From positions 1 to 32,181 of the forward strand of contig DATFDP010000218.1 in assembly GCA_035252015.1 (NCBI GenBank): a stretch of DNA of 32,181 nucleotides, read 5' to 3'. The translations under genes and the position numbers were made by a program. Every line of letters starts with the position of its first letter. Position 1 is the stretch's first letter. Source of the DNA: JAICWP01 sp035252015 (lineage in GTDB: Bacteria; Acidobacteriota; Terriglobia; Terriglobales; Acidobacteriaceae). Under the pieces are notes generated by a model, which did not search any database, had not been told where the DNA came from, and saw only the letters and a program-made list of their open reading frames with translations. This document shows positions 14,563 to 23,017 of this stretch, piece after piece.

Positions 14563-15048
14563 CTACTTCTTATACCCTATCTTTCTCAGGAAATCGTGCC
14601 GTGCGCTCACATCGGCCGGGCCCTCCACCCCTTTGGGCGCGCTGCCATCAATCACTCCGAGCACACCTCCGCCCTGTTCGCTGCGCGCCACTATCGCCTC
14701 CACCGGATTCGCGGTCGCGCAGTAGATCGAGCACACTTCGGGCGCATTACGCACCACGGGCAGCACGTTGATCGGATAAGCGTTGCGCAGCAGCAGCACA
14801 AACACGTGTCCCGCTGCCAACGCCTGGGCATTCTTCACTGCCGCAGCGCGCAGTTCCTCGTCGTTGCCCTCGGTCCGTATCAAACAAGGTCCGGAGCTCT
14901 CGTTGAAAGCCAGGCCGAAGCGAGCCTGCGGCACTGTGGTCACCACCGCCTCGTACAAATCTTCCACCGTTTTGATGAAGTGGGATTGGCCGACGATGAT
15001 GTTGGCGTCCGCCGGGAACACCATGCGCACACTGTGGAGTTCAAGCAT
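14563..15048 (-). CDS. adenosine-specific kinase (DUF355/Adenosine_kin family)
   Basis: The 161-residue protein matches the small adenosine-specific kinase family first described from archaea and thermophiles. It shows an N-terminal NIIVGQSHFIKTVEDL, then FGLAFNESSGPCLIRTEGND and a C-terminal GVLGVIDGSAPKGVE stretch, at the usual family length. It is unrelated in sequence to PfkB-type adenosine kinases. Family members are thought to phosphorylate adenosine to AMP. In this window that could complement S-adenosylhomocysteine hydrolase, which releases adenosine, but the two genes are 13 kb apart. The start ATG at 15048 has a strong AAGGAGG site seven bases upstream. The 3' end converges with the candidate structured RNA. 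Confidence 0.85.
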   Translation of the reverse strand: MLELHSVRMVFPADANIIVGQSHFIKTVEDLYEAVVTTVPQARFGLAFNESSGPCLIRTEGNDEELRAAAVKNAQALAAGHVFVLLLRNAYPINVLPVVRNAPEVCSIYCATANPVEAIVARSEQGGGVLGVIDGSAPKGVEGPADVSARHDFLRKIGYKK

Positions 15049-15128
15049 GGCTAGGCCTCCTTCGCGAGATCATAGTCGCGGAAACCTGCTCCCGTCTGCC
15101 ATGCAGGGCTTGCGTGGGCCTTAGGGCC

Positions 15129-15374
15129 TCAGCTCAGCTCCTTGATGAACTTCCACAGAGGAGTCTCAAAGGCCCGCGCCATTTTCGAAAGAGCAGTCAG
15201 GTTGGGACTATGATTGCCCTTTTCGTAGTTCCACAGCCGGGTTAGCGAGATCCCACTCTGCTGCGCCATCTGCCGCAGCGACCAGTCACGCTCTTCTCGT
15301 TGTTTACGCAGGTGCCGAGCGAATTTTTGTCTCAAGCCCATATCAGCACTCTTCCTTTTCGTTCGATTGGCCAT
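15129..15374 (-). CDS. small XRE-type helix-turn-helix protein
   Basis: The protein has 81 residues, almost all of it a Cro/C1-type helix-turn-helix (LRKQREERDWSLRQMAQQSG, then ISLTRLWNYEKGNHSPNLT and LSKMARAFETPLWKFIKEL). It most likely acts as a dimeric DNA-binding repressor. ATG 15374 is chosen; a TTG at 15416 would add 14 residues, while ATG 15341 would still leave a full domain. A possible promoter lies just upstream. No toxin or phage gene adjoins it, and its targets are unknown. Confidence 0.78.
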   Translation of the reverse strand: MANRTKRKSADMGLRQKFARHLRKQREERDWSLRQMAQQSGISLTRLWNYEKGNHSPNLTALSKMARAFETPLWKFIKELS

Positions 15375-15433
15375 TGGTGCCGTTTTCCATATTTGTGATT
15401 GTTGAGACAGCCCCAAGCTACAAGTTGCAGCAG

Positions 15434-15462
15434 TATATACCCAACGCGATTTTTGCGTCTAA
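15434..15462 (-). promoter_or_regulatory. possible promoter of the small XRE gene
   Basis: On the minus strand TTAGAC (15457-15462), a 17-base spacer and TATATA (15434-15439) stand about 60 bases before the start codon. The -10 region TATATACT is good; the -35 is weak. Confidence 0.35.
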
Positions 15463-15517
15463 TTTTGATTTGAAAACAGAAGGGAGATGTAACGACTTTT
15501 GAATATGTTAACGCGAG

Positions 15518-15883
15518 CTAGGCGGCTCGCTGATTGGCCAATTGCTCCAATCGCTCCTGGCATGGCAGGCAGTAGCGCGCCCAGGGAACAGCTTCCAGCC
15601 TTTTGCCGTTGATTTCGTCTTCACAGGCTACGCATTGCCCGTAGGTGCCTTCCTCTATCCTGTCCAGTGCTTCCGTCACCATTTTGAGCAGCCGTCGGCC
15701 ATGCGTGCTGTGGGCAAAGAAAAACTCCTTGCTGGCGAAGATGCTGGCCCGTTCCGCCGCATCCTGAGGATAGTCTTCAACCACGGAACGCCCGTGTTCC
15801 TGGCTGACGCTCACCATTTTTGCCAGTTCCTGTTGCCGCGCCTGCAGCATGTCCTTAAACTTCGCCAGCTTCTCCCGGTCCAT
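15518..15883 (-). CDS. DksA/TraR family zinc-finger protein
   Basis: The 121-residue protein has an N-terminal helical hairpin (residues 2-75) and a C-terminal four-cysteine zinc finger: C84-x2-C87 (YGQCVACEDEINGKRLEA) and C105-x2-C108 (RYCLPCQERLEQL). DksA-type proteins enter the RNA polymerase secondary channel and, with ppGpp, adjust transcription during starvation. The typical DxxDxA acidic tip of E. coli DksA is not obvious. The start ATG at 15883 has GGGGAGA about six bases upstream; the open frame continues to 16051, but that extension lacks family similarity. It lies downstream of phoU on the same strand with a gap of about 180 bases. Confidence 0.88.
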   Translation of the reverse strand: MDREKLAKFKDMLQARQQELAKMVSVSQEHGRSVVEDYPQDAAERASIFASKEFFFAHSTHGRRLLKMVTEALDRIEEGTYGQCVACEDEINGKRLEAVPWARYCLPCQERLEQLANQRAA

Positions 15884-16065
15884 GTTGTTCTCCCCGGCGG
15901 CTTGCGCAGCCGGTCGCCGCCGCTCCGACACTCGTTGTTCATTGGCGCCGGTCTGTGTGGCCTCGCCCCAAAAATTAGACGCCGCTCTTTTTTGTTCGGT
16001 TGCAAAAAGGGACCTGTTGGACAAATTAAACCTGTGGATTTCTCCAACCACGGCCGAAGCAATGG
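15884..16065. other. spacer between dksA-like and phoU-like genes
   Basis: The frame upstream of the DksA-like start is open, but its translation is low-complexity and does not resemble the family. No promoter pair or terminator was recognised. Confidence 0.4.
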
Positions 16066-16791
16066 CTACCTTTTGCCTGCCTGCCGGCGCATGCGTTCCA
16101 CAAACACGACCTCGTCTGGCTTATCGTACTGCCGCAGCACGTGGCGCACGCTGCGCCCGCTCACCAGCTGCACCACCTCCTCGGCCACATTCTTGGCATG
16201 ATCGCCTGCCCGTTCCAGGCTCTGGATCATGAACACAACGTGAAAGCTCTCCGTGTGCAGTTGGTGCTCCGGATTTTCGATATGCCGCACAAATACCAGG
16301 TTGCGCAACCGGTCCATCTCCGCATCCGCCTTAAGCACGTCTACCGCCTTCTTCACCTCCCGCTGCTCGAATGCTTCCTGCGCCTGGCCCAGCATCCGGG
16401 CTAGGATGCCGGACATGGTGGAAAGATCCTTCAGTTCCTGCGCTTCCAATCTTGGGCCCACCGCCACCGCCCGGTTGGCGACGTTAAGCAGCAGGTCCCC
16501 AATTCGTTCCAGCTCAATAATGAATTTCAGGCAGGCCAGCAACTCGCGAGTTCGCTGCGCCGGCGCCTGGCTGATGGCCGCGGTTATCCCGTCATTGATG
16601 TCATGGTCGAGTTTGTCCAACTCTTCCTCATACTGACGCACCCGCTCTGCTAGTGCGCTGCTGGGTGCGCCGATGCCCTTGGCCAGGGCTTCGGCAGCTT
16701 CCCGGGCCGCTTCGAAGCCCCGCATGCTGAAGCGGAGCAGCTGCTCGTAGGAATTGTCGAACGCAGGGTTTTTCAGATCGGTGTTGCTCAT
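16066..16791 (-). CDS. phoU: PhoU-like phosphate regulator
   Basis: The 241-residue all-helical protein has two copies of the PhoU metal-binding motif ExxxRxGDxxxNxA: IIELERIGDLLLNVA (around D99) and QSLERAGDHAKNVAEE (around D197), each in one three-helix bundle. PhoU links the Pst phosphate transporter to the PhoR/PhoB sensor and restrains phosphate uptake; orphan copies are often tied to Na/Pi cotransporters. No pst or pho gene is in the window. The N-terminus has an extra segment of about 15 residues. No clear ribosome-binding site precedes the ATG. It lies between the DksA-like and MscS genes, all on the minus strand, but with spacers of about 200 bases, so co-transcription is uncertain. 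Confidence 0.88.
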   Translation of the reverse strand: MSNTDLKNPAFDNSYEQLLRFSMRGFEAAREAAEALAKGIGAPSSALAERVRQYEEELDKLDHDINDGITAAISQAPAQRTRELLACLKFIIELERIGDLLLNVANRAVAVGPRLEAQELKDLSTMSGILARMLGQAQEAFEQREVKKAVDVLKADAEMDRLRNLVFVRHIENPEHQLHTESFHVVFMIQSLERAGDHAKNVAEEVVQLVSGRSVRHVLRQYDKPDEVVFVERMRRQAGKR

Positions 16792-16955
16792 GGGTGGGTC
16801 AGCTCCAGGCGATCGTCGCCACCGCCTTGGATTCAGCGGCTTGGACCACCGTTGCTACCATCCTCCATACACCCGACTACTGTGACTTTGCAAGGGCACA
16901 GTTCACACTATCAGTTCTCGGTCAGCGTGTGCATAGGGCTCGGAATGAGGATGAT

Positions 16956-16991
16956 CTGAGAACTGAGAACCGAGAACTGGGAACTGTTGCT
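16956..16991. repeat. TCAG-core heptad array at the mscS stop codon
   Basis: Reading with the minus-strand gene, the TAA stop is followed directly by AGCAACAGTTC and then CCAGTTC, TCGGTTC, TCAGTTC, TCAG. The first half of the 200-base spacer (16792-16955) contains nothing recognisable. Confidence 0.8.
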
Positions 16992-18854
16992 TTACCGAGC
17001 GCTCGCCTCGGCCCGCTTGCCATGCAGCAGCTCCACCAGGGCATGATTCAGCTTCGAACGTATTTCGTGCCGTTCATGGGCGCGGGCGATGTAGCGCACC
17101 ACTACCTGCACGCCGGAGCCGGTAGGCTGCACGTCAATGGCGGGTTCGGCCGAAAACGGCTTCACTCCATACTGATGAGTCACCCGCTGCCACTCGTCTT
17201 TCGCCTGGCGGAAGCTGGCCTCGGTCTCCTTCGTGACAACATCGCGAATTTCCTGGATCAGTGGGTAGGGATCGCGGTCGGCCGTAATGGACAGCCGCAA
17301 CTCGTCCCACAGCCACTGGCCGGAAGTAGAGAAGTTGAAGTAGTGACCCTCGATGGCAAAACTGTTAACAAACGCCACCTTGCGCCCCGTGGGATGCCCC
17401 GCCTCCGTCCAATTGCCTGTCTCCAGCAGCACGGTGCGCAGAAGCCCGACTTCGGCTACTTCCCCACCCACGCCTTCGATCTCTACCCAGTCTCCTACTC
17501 GAATGCCATTACGCCCCATGAGCACAAACCAGCCAAAGAAGCCGACGATGAAATCTTTCAGCGCTACCGTCAGACCCGCACCCGCCAGTCCGAGGATGGT
17601 AGCCATCTGCGTCGGCTTTCCGAAGACGATGAAGATCACCGCCAGTACGCCTAGCGCCTGCGCCGCGAAGCGCAGCACCACGCGCAGATCTAGGAAACGC
17701 TTGCGGTCTATGCCCAGCTTGTCTACGAAGCGGTCTATAAGCTGATCGGCAATCAGCACCGCTAGGACCACCAGCAGAACCCACATGATGGACAGCAGAA
17801 TCGAATGCGCCGCTGCCCGCTCCCGCGCTTGCAGCACCGCGATCCAGGAACCGTACACATCCGCCAGTTCCTGCTCGTCCTGCGCCCGCTTATCGAACTC
17901 CGCCAGCGTTTTCTGGTCGCCTGCCAGATGCTTCAAAGCTGCAACACTGGCTGCCGTTGCATTGTTGCCGGCAGAGGTCCCGGGAGATTCGGCGCCTGCC
18001 GTCGCGCCGCCGCCCTGGACTGCCGCGGGAGAAGCCGCATTTTGTGCCTGCTCCTGCTGCGTTTCCTGTTCCAGAGCCTCGTGTCCGTGCGCCAGCACTG
18101 CCGCTGCACTCATCGCGTCCTGCTGCGCCTGCCTTACCTCCCGCAGAGCATTACGCACTGAACTCCAGGCCTGCACCTCATCTATCAAGCTGCCGTTGTT
18201 GGCAGCCGCGGCGTTCGCTGCCGCCGCTGAACTGGCGGCCACGCTCGTGGTCAGCGGAGTATTGGGCGCCGGGTGCGTCGCACCCTCGTGCTCCTCGCGC
18301 ATGCGCTCAACCTTGCCGACGGGATTGCCTCCGGCGCGCATCAGGTCGTTCTGCGCATCCTCCAGCTCGTCCTTGTCCAGTTCCAACTGGGCGCCGACAA
18401 GCTGTTGCTGCTGTTCCAGCCGGACCTTGTCCGCATCGGATGCCTTGGCCGCCAGCTGCCCCAGCTTGTTGACGGAGTCCTGCTCCGCCCCGACCTTTGC
18501 CTGCAGCTTCTTCACTTTCGCTTCCAGCTGGCGAGCCTCAGGTGAAACCGGGGCGGGATGTTGCGTGGCCTCGCGTAAGGCGCTGGCGAAAGCCAGGTCC
18601 ACTTCATGATCAGCCAGTCGCGCCGCTTCCTGAGCCAGCTCCCGTTCCGGCGGAGTAGCCGCCACATTGGCCAGGTTGCGTGCTGTCTGCAGAGGCTTCT
18701 GGTCCACCAGCGGCGGTTCCTTTGCCGTTTCATGACGGTGGTTTACCACTACGGCAGGCGTGCCCCCGCCGCTGGTCAGAATCAGCCCCACAATGGCCAG
18801 CACAAGTAGCGCCAGCAAGGCCGCAAAGATGGTCTTCTGGTGAGGTTTCCACAT
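16992..18854 (-). CDS. MscS-family mechanosensitive channel with long N-terminal coiled-coil region
   Basis: The 620-residue protein has an N-terminal membrane segment (about 9-28), a long polar, alanine- and glutamine-rich periplasmic region (about 40-345) with coiled-coil stretches (LEAKVKKLQAKVGAEQDSVN), then membrane helices from about residue 350. The MscS pore helix and beta domain follow (ILGLAGAGLTVALKDFIVGF, then GIRVGDWVEIEGVGGEVAEV), with a C-terminal cytoplasmic domain. MscS channels release solutes during hypo-osmotic shock. The N-terminal region is enlarged, as in MscK/YbdG-like relatives, but does not match the MscK porin domain by eye. The alanine-rich part near 215-310 is low-complexity. 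The ATG at 18854 was chosen because the signal anchor follows at once. Confidence 0.88.
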   Translation of the reverse strand: MWKPHQKTIFAALLALLVLAIVGLILTSGGGTPAVVVNHRHETAKEPPLVDQKPLQTARNLANVAATPPERELAQEAARLADHEVDLAFASALREATQHPAPVSPEARQLEAKVKKLQAKVGAEQDSVNKLGQLAAKASDADKVRLEQQQQLVGAQLELDKDELEDAQNDLMRAGGNPVGKVERMREEHEGATHPAPNTPLTTSVAASSAAAANAAAANNGSLIDEVQAWSSVRNALREVRQAQQDAMSAAAVLAHGHEALEQETQQEQAQNAASPAAVQGGGATAGAESPGTSAGNNATAASVAALKHLAGDQKTLAEFDKRAQDEQELADVYGSWIAVLQARERAAAHSILLSIMWVLLVVLAVLIADQLIDRFVDKLGIDRKRFLDLRVVLRFAAQALGVLAVIFIVFGKPTQMATILGLAGAGLTVALKDFIVGFFGWFVLMGRNGIRVGDWVEIEGVGGEVAEVGLLRTVLLETGNWTEAGHPTGRKVAFVNSFAIEGHYFNFSTSGQWLWDELRLSITADRDPYPLIQEIRDVVTKETEASFRQAKDEWQRVTHQYGVKPFSAEPAIDVQPTGSGVQVVVRYIARAHERHEIRSKLNHALVELLHGKRAEASAR

Positions 18855-19151
18855 GGGTGGTTTAGGTCATTGTAGTATGCCCGAACTACCCCCCCGGCTG
18901 GGAAGTTACCGTAGGGAAAAGTCTTCCGCGAACTTGGGCGAACACATTAGGCCACTTACCCCGCTCAGAAGCTAAAACGGGCAGAAAACTGAAATGCCCG
19001 CGAGCCATAGCGCGGCGCCATTCCTGGCTGCTCTATTTTGCACTGGTTTCAGTGCAACCGCTCCACTTGTAAATGGCCCTCCCCTTTTGCTATCGTTGGC
19101 CCCCGTTGGTCTACACCCCTGCCTTACCTTTTCTCATTCCATGGGGGCCAT
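18855..19151. other. divergent control region between mscS and coxS
   Basis: This 297-base spacer separates two divergent genes. The only clear structure is the perfect palindrome at 19038-19057. No convincing -35/-10 pair was found. Translation of the open frame from 19038 does not resemble the CoxS family until 19152. Confidence 0.5.
19038..19057. promoter_or_regulatory. 20-bp perfect palindrome, possible operator of the cox operon
   Basis: TTGCACTG and CAGTGCAA are separated by GTTT. The 8-bp arms with a 4-base centre suit a dimeric regulator site, or a hairpin in a leader RNA. It lies 95 bases before the coxS start codon. The AT-rich ends differ from the G+C-rich tetraloop repeats elsewhere in the window. 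Confidence 0.45.
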
Positions 19152-19649
19152 ATGAAGAAGAACGTCCGCATCGTCATTAACGGCGCCGAGCATCGCGCTG
19201 AAGTCGAGCCCCGCCTCCTGCTGGTGCACTTTTTGCGCGAGGCGGCCGGGCTCACCGGAACTCACATCGGCTGCGAAACCTCCTTGTGCGGCGCCTGCAC
19301 CGTGCTGCTGGACGGCATGGCCGTGAAGTCGTGCACCGTGCTCGCGGTACAGGCCGATGGCCGTTCCGTCACCACCATCGAGGGTCTGGCGCAGGAAAAC
19401 CTGCACCCCATCCAGGAGGCATTCTGGGAGGAACACGGCCTGCAGTGCGGCTACTGCACGCCAGGCATGATCCTGTGCGCCCACGACCTGCTGCAGCAAA
19501 ATGCTTCCCCCTCCGAAGAGGAGATCCGCGACGGCATTGGCGGCAATCTGTGCCGCTGCACCGGCTACCAGCACATCGTCAACGCCGTGAAAGCGGCTTC
19601 CCGCAAAATGAACCAGCGCCAGCGCGCCGCGGCGCGCGCCGCCGACTGA
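19152..19649 (+). CDS. coxS: molybdenum hydroxylase [2Fe-2S] small subunit (CoxS-like)
   Basis: The 165-residue protein carries both iron-sulfur clusters of the xanthine oxidase family: the plant-ferredoxin type C41-x4-C46-x2-C49-x11-C61 (GCETSLCGACTVLLDG) and the second C99-x2-C102 with C134-x-C136 (QCGYCTPGM, NLCRCTGYQ). It passes electrons from the molybdenum centre to the FAD of the medium subunit. The ATG at 19152, preceded by GGGGG, is used because the longer open frame from 19038 includes the palindrome. It is the first gene of an S-L-M operon; the large-subunit gene starts 12 bases later. Confidence 0.92.
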   Translation: MKKNVRIVINGAEHRAEVEPRLLLVHFLREAAGLTGTHIGCETSLCGACTVLLDGMAVKSCTVLAVQADGRSVTTIEGLAQENLHPIQEAFWEEHGLQCGYCTPGMILCAHDLLQQNASPSEEEIRDGIGGNLCRCTGYQHIVNAVKAASRKMNQRQRAAARAAD

Positions 19650-19661
19650 ACGAGGTGATCC

Positions 19662-22073
19662 ATGGCCAGCAACGGAAAAAGCAACGGCAAAACTAAGGGC
19701 AACGGGCAGTGGGTAGGCAAGCGCTTCAAGCGCAAAGAGGATCCGCGCCTGGTGCGCGGCATCAGCCACTACACGGACGACATCAAGCTTCCTCGCCTCG
19801 CTCACTGCGTCTTCGTGCGCTCGCCCCACGCGCACGCCCGCATTGTTTCCATCAATACCGACGCGGCCCGCGCCCATCCCGGCGTGCTGGCCGTGGTGAC
19901 CTCCTCCGACCTGGAAGGTCTGGGCATGATTCCCTGCGCCATGCAGATGCCCGACCTGAAAATTCCCCCGCACCCCGCCCTGGCCAAGGGACGCGTGCGC
20001 TACGTGGGCGAACCCGTCGCCGCGGTGGTGGCCGAAGACCTCTACACCGCCCGTGACGCCGCCGAAATGGTGGCCGTGGATTACGAGCCGCTTCCGGTCG
20101 TCCTCGATATGGAGAAGGCGCTGCAGAAGGACAGCGCTCTTATTTACCAGGATTTCGGCACTAATAAAGCTTTCACCCACGCCATGAAGAGCGGCGACAT
20201 AGACGCCGCCTACAAGAAAGCCGACCGTGTGATTAAGGTGCGCCTGCTCAACCAGCGCGTGGCCCCCACCGCCATGGAGCCACGGTCCTTGGTGGCGGAA
20301 TACCTGCCCGGCGAAAACCGCCTTACCATCTGGGCTTCCACCCAGATTCCCCACCTGCTCAAAACTCAGGTTGCGCTCATGGTCGGGCTGCCCGAAACCG
20401 CCGTGCGCGTCATCGCCCCCGAGGTCGGCGGCGGCTTCGGCAGCAAGCTCAACGTCTATGCCGAAGACGGTGTCGTCCCCTGGCTGTCGATGAAGCTCGG
20501 CCGTCCCATCAAGTGGACCGAAACCCGCCGCGAGAGTCTGCTGGTGACCATCCACGGCCGCGACACCATCAACTACCTGGAATTACCGCTGAAGAAGGAC
20601 GGCACTATCCTTGGCCTGCGCGCCCGAATTCTGGCCGACATGGGCGCCTACCACCAGCTGCTCACGCCTCTTATTCCGCAGCTTACCGCGCTCATGTTGC
20701 CCGGCTGCTACAAGATACCCGCCTTCGACTGCGAAATCGTCGGCGTCTTCACCAACAAGATGTCCACCGACGCTTACCGTGGCGCCGGCCGACCTGAGGC
20801 GGCTTACGACATTGAGCGCCTCATGGATTGCGCCGCCCGCGAGCTCAACGTGGACCCGGCCAAGTTCCGCAGCAAGAACTTTCCCCTGCCCAAAGAATTT
20901 CCCTACACCACGGCCGCCGGGCTTACCTACGACTCCGCCAACTACCAGCAAAGCTTGAAGCGCGCCCTTCAGCTTGCCGGTTACGACAAGCTGCGCGCCC
21001 GCCAGGCCGCGGGGCTGAAACAGGGCAAGTATTACGGCATCGGCATGTCGACATACGTTGAGATCTGCGCCATCGGCCCCTCGGCCGCCACCCCCGCCGG
21101 TGGCTGGGAGAGCGGCACGGTGCGCATCGAGCCCACCGGCAAAGTCACCGTGCTCACCGGCGCCTCGCCTCATGGCCAAGGCCAGGAAACCACGTTCGCT
21201 CAGTTGGTGGCCGACCAGTTCGGCATCAGTCCGGATGATGTCACCGTCGTTCACGGCGACACGCTGGCAGTGCCCTACGGAATCGGCACCTTCGGCAGCC
21301 GCGGCACCGCGGTTGGCGGCACGGCCATCTACTATGCCGTTCAGAAACTGAAAACCAAGATCGCTACCCTGGCCGCTCACCTGCTGGGTGCTAAGCCCGA
21401 CCAGATTGCGATCGCCACCGGCCGCGTCGGCGTAAAAGGCAATAACAAGAAGTCCATGTCTTGGGGCGAACTGGTCCTTGCCGCCTACACAGCCCGCAGC
21501 ATTCCTGCCGGCTTCGAGCCCGGCATGGAAGCCACGCACTTCTTCGAACCTTCGAATTTCACCTTCCCCTTCGGCGCGCACGTGTGCGCGGTGGAAGTGG
21601 ACCCAGAAACCGGCGAAACCAAAATCGAGAAGTATGTGGCCGTGGACGACTGCGGCAACGTTATCAACCCGCTGCTGGTGGATGGCCAGGTGCAGGGCGG
21701 CATCGCTCAGGGCTTGAGCCAGGCTCTCTACGAAGAAATGGTCTACAACGAAGATGGCCAGCCGATCACCGGCTCGCTGATGGATTACGCCGTGCCTAAG
21801 GCGATGCACATTCCAGAGTTCATCCTCGACCGCACGGTCACGCCTACGCCAGTGAACCCCATGGGCGTAAAAGGAGTGGGCGAGGCCGGCACGATCGCCT
21901 CCACTCCCTGCATGGTCAACGCGGTCTGCGATGCCCTGGCTCCCTTGGGCGTCAACAACATTGATATGCCGCTCAAACCCGAGCGCGTGTGGCGCGCCAT
22001 CACCGCTGCAACTCCGCCGGCGGCCGTAACTGCAAGCAAATCTTCCCCCCGCACTGCCAGGAGGACCGCATGA
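19662..22073 (+). CDS. coxL: form II CO dehydrogenase-like molybdenum-binding large subunit
   Basis: The 803-residue protein has the xanthine-dehydrogenase family N-terminal domain (from KRFKRKEDPRLVRG) and molybdopterin-binding domains (EVGGGFGSKLN, ASPHGQGQETT). The active-site signature is AYRGAGR (371-377), and the catalytic base is E741 in KGVGEAGT. AYRGAGR marks form II (BMS-type) CoxL; the validated CO dehydrogenases of form I have AYxCSFR. Gene order S-L-M also agrees with form II. The substrate is therefore uncertain: CO has been proposed, but an aldehyde or heterocyclic compound is as likely. The N-terminus has a basic low-complexity stretch (SNGKSNGKTKGNG). It overlaps coxM by four bases (ATGA). 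Confidence 0.92.
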   Translation: MASNGKSNGKTKGNGQWVGKRFKRKEDPRLVRGISHYTDDIKLPRLAHCVFVRSPHAHARIVSINTDAARAHPGVLAVVTSSDLEGLGMIPCAMQMPDLKIPPHPALAKGRVRYVGEPVAAVVAEDLYTARDAAEMVAVDYEPLPVVLDMEKALQKDSALIYQDFGTNKAFTHAMKSGDIDAAYKKADRVIKVRLLNQRVAPTAMEPRSLVAEYLPGENRLTIWASTQIPHLLKTQVALMVGLPETAVRVIAPEVGGGFGSKLNVYAEDGVVPWLSMKLGRPIKWTETRRESLLVTIHGRDTINYLELPLKKDGTILGLRARILADMGAYHQLLTPLIPQLTALMLPGCYKIPAFDCEIVGVFTNKMSTDAYRGAGRPEAAYDIERLMDCAARELNVDPAKFRSKNFPLPKEFPYTTAAGLTYDSANYQQSLKRALQLAGYDKLRARQAAGLKQGKYYGIGMSTYVEICAIGPSAATPAGGWESGTVRIEPTGKVTVLTGASPHGQGQETTFAQLVADQFGISPDDVTVVHGDTLAVPYGIGTFGSRGTAVGGTAIYYAVQKLKTKIATLAAHLLGAKPDQIAIATGRVGVKGNNKKSMSWGELVLAAYTARSIPAGFEPGMEATHFFEPSNFTFPFGAHVCAVEVDPETGETKIEKYVAVDDCGNVINPLLVDGQVQGGIAQGLSQALYEEMVYNEDGQPITGSLMDYAVPKAMHIPEFILDRTVTPTPVNPMGVKGVGEAGTIASTPCMVNAVCDALAPLGVNNIDMPLKPERVWRAITAATPPAAVTASKSSPRTARRTA

Positions 22074-22924
22074 TTCCGGCATCGTTCGACTACGAATCGC
22101 CCAAGACCTTGCATGAAGCAATTAGCCTGCTCGCTTCCCGTGAAGACGCCAAGTTGCTGGCCGGCGGCCACAGCCTGCTGCCCGCCATGAAGCTGCGCCT
22201 GGCCAGTCCCGCCCTGCTGATTGACCTGGGCCGCATCGGTGGGCTCGACTACATTCGGGACGCTGGCGACACCATCAATATTGGCGCGCTGACCACGCAT
22301 GCCATCGTGGCGGCTTCTCAGTTGCTGCATGCTTCCTCACCGCTTTTGGCTCAGGCCGCTGAAAACATTGGTGACATCCAGGTACGCAATCGCGGCACTC
22401 TCGGCGGTAGTCTCGCCCAGGCGCATCCGTCCGCCGATTACCCGGCCGCAGTGCTGGCGCTTGATGCGCAAATCGCCCTGGCCAGCAAATCCGGCGAACG
22501 CGTGATTCCCGCGCGCAGCTTCTTCACCGGCATGTTCACCACCGCACTGCGCCCAGACGAAATCATCACCGAGATTCGCGTCCCCAAAACCCCCGGCGCG
22601 GGAACCGTTTACAAGAAGTTTGCCCACCCGGCCTCCGGCTACGCGGTGGTAGGTGTTGCAGTTGTGGTCCGAGGCGCCGGCAGCAAAATAGATGACGCGG
22701 CTGTGGGCATCACTGGGGTGGGCGAGATCGCCTACCGGGCGACTGCGGTGGAAAATGCGCTGCGCGGTAAGCCAGCCAGCGCCATCCCGGAGGCAGCCAA
22801 ACATGCGGCCGACAAAGTCGAGGCGCTCGGCGACAACTACTCTTCGGCGGAGTATCGCAGCCACTTGGCGCAGATATACACGCGCCGCGCTCTGCAGGAG
22901 GCTCTGAGCGCAAAACGCAAATGA
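22070..22924 (+). CDS. coxM: molybdenum hydroxylase FAD-binding medium subunit (CoxM-like)
   Basis: The 284-residue protein has the FAD-binding motifs of this family: LLAGGHSLLPAMKLRL (about residues 29-44) and RGTLGGSLAQAHPSADYPA (about 108-126), followed by a CO-dehydrogenase flavoprotein C-terminal domain. It would accept electrons from CoxS and pass them to the quinone pool or another acceptor. The start ATG at 22070 overlaps the coxL stop codon (ATGA) and has AGGAGGA nine bases ahead. The frame is open further upstream, but that part runs inside coxL. No maturation genes (coxDEFG, mobA) follow within the window. Confidence 0.92.
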   Translation: MIPASFDYESPKTLHEAISLLASREDAKLLAGGHSLLPAMKLRLASPALLIDLGRIGGLDYIRDAGDTINIGALTTHAIVAASQLLHASSPLLAQAAENIGDIQVRNRGTLGGSLAQAHPSADYPAAVLALDAQIALASKSGERVIPARSFFTGMFTTALRPDEIITEIRVPKTPGAGTVYKKFAHPASGYAVVGVAVVVRGAGSKIDDAAVGITGVGEIAYRATAVENALRGKPASAIPEAAKHAADKVEALGDNYSSAEYRSHLAQIYTRRALQEALSAKRK

Positions 22925-23017
22925 GTTCGCCATACCGCGTATTCGTCTTTCGGAACGGGCCATCGGCGAGCGCTTCGCGAAAGAGGGGCAGGACATAGCC
23001 AAGTAAAATTTCGGAGG

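Noticed and set aside
15884..16051. longer N-terminus of the DksA-like protein
   Set aside because: The added 56 residues lack family similarity, while ATG 15883 has a good GGGGAGA site.
19134..20555. 473-codon minus-strand open frame
   Set aside because: Antisense to coxS/coxL; caused by codon bias in G+C-rich DNA.
20583..22121. 512-codon minus-strand open frame
   Set aside because: Antisense to coxL with all motifs intact on the sense strand; no domain recognised.
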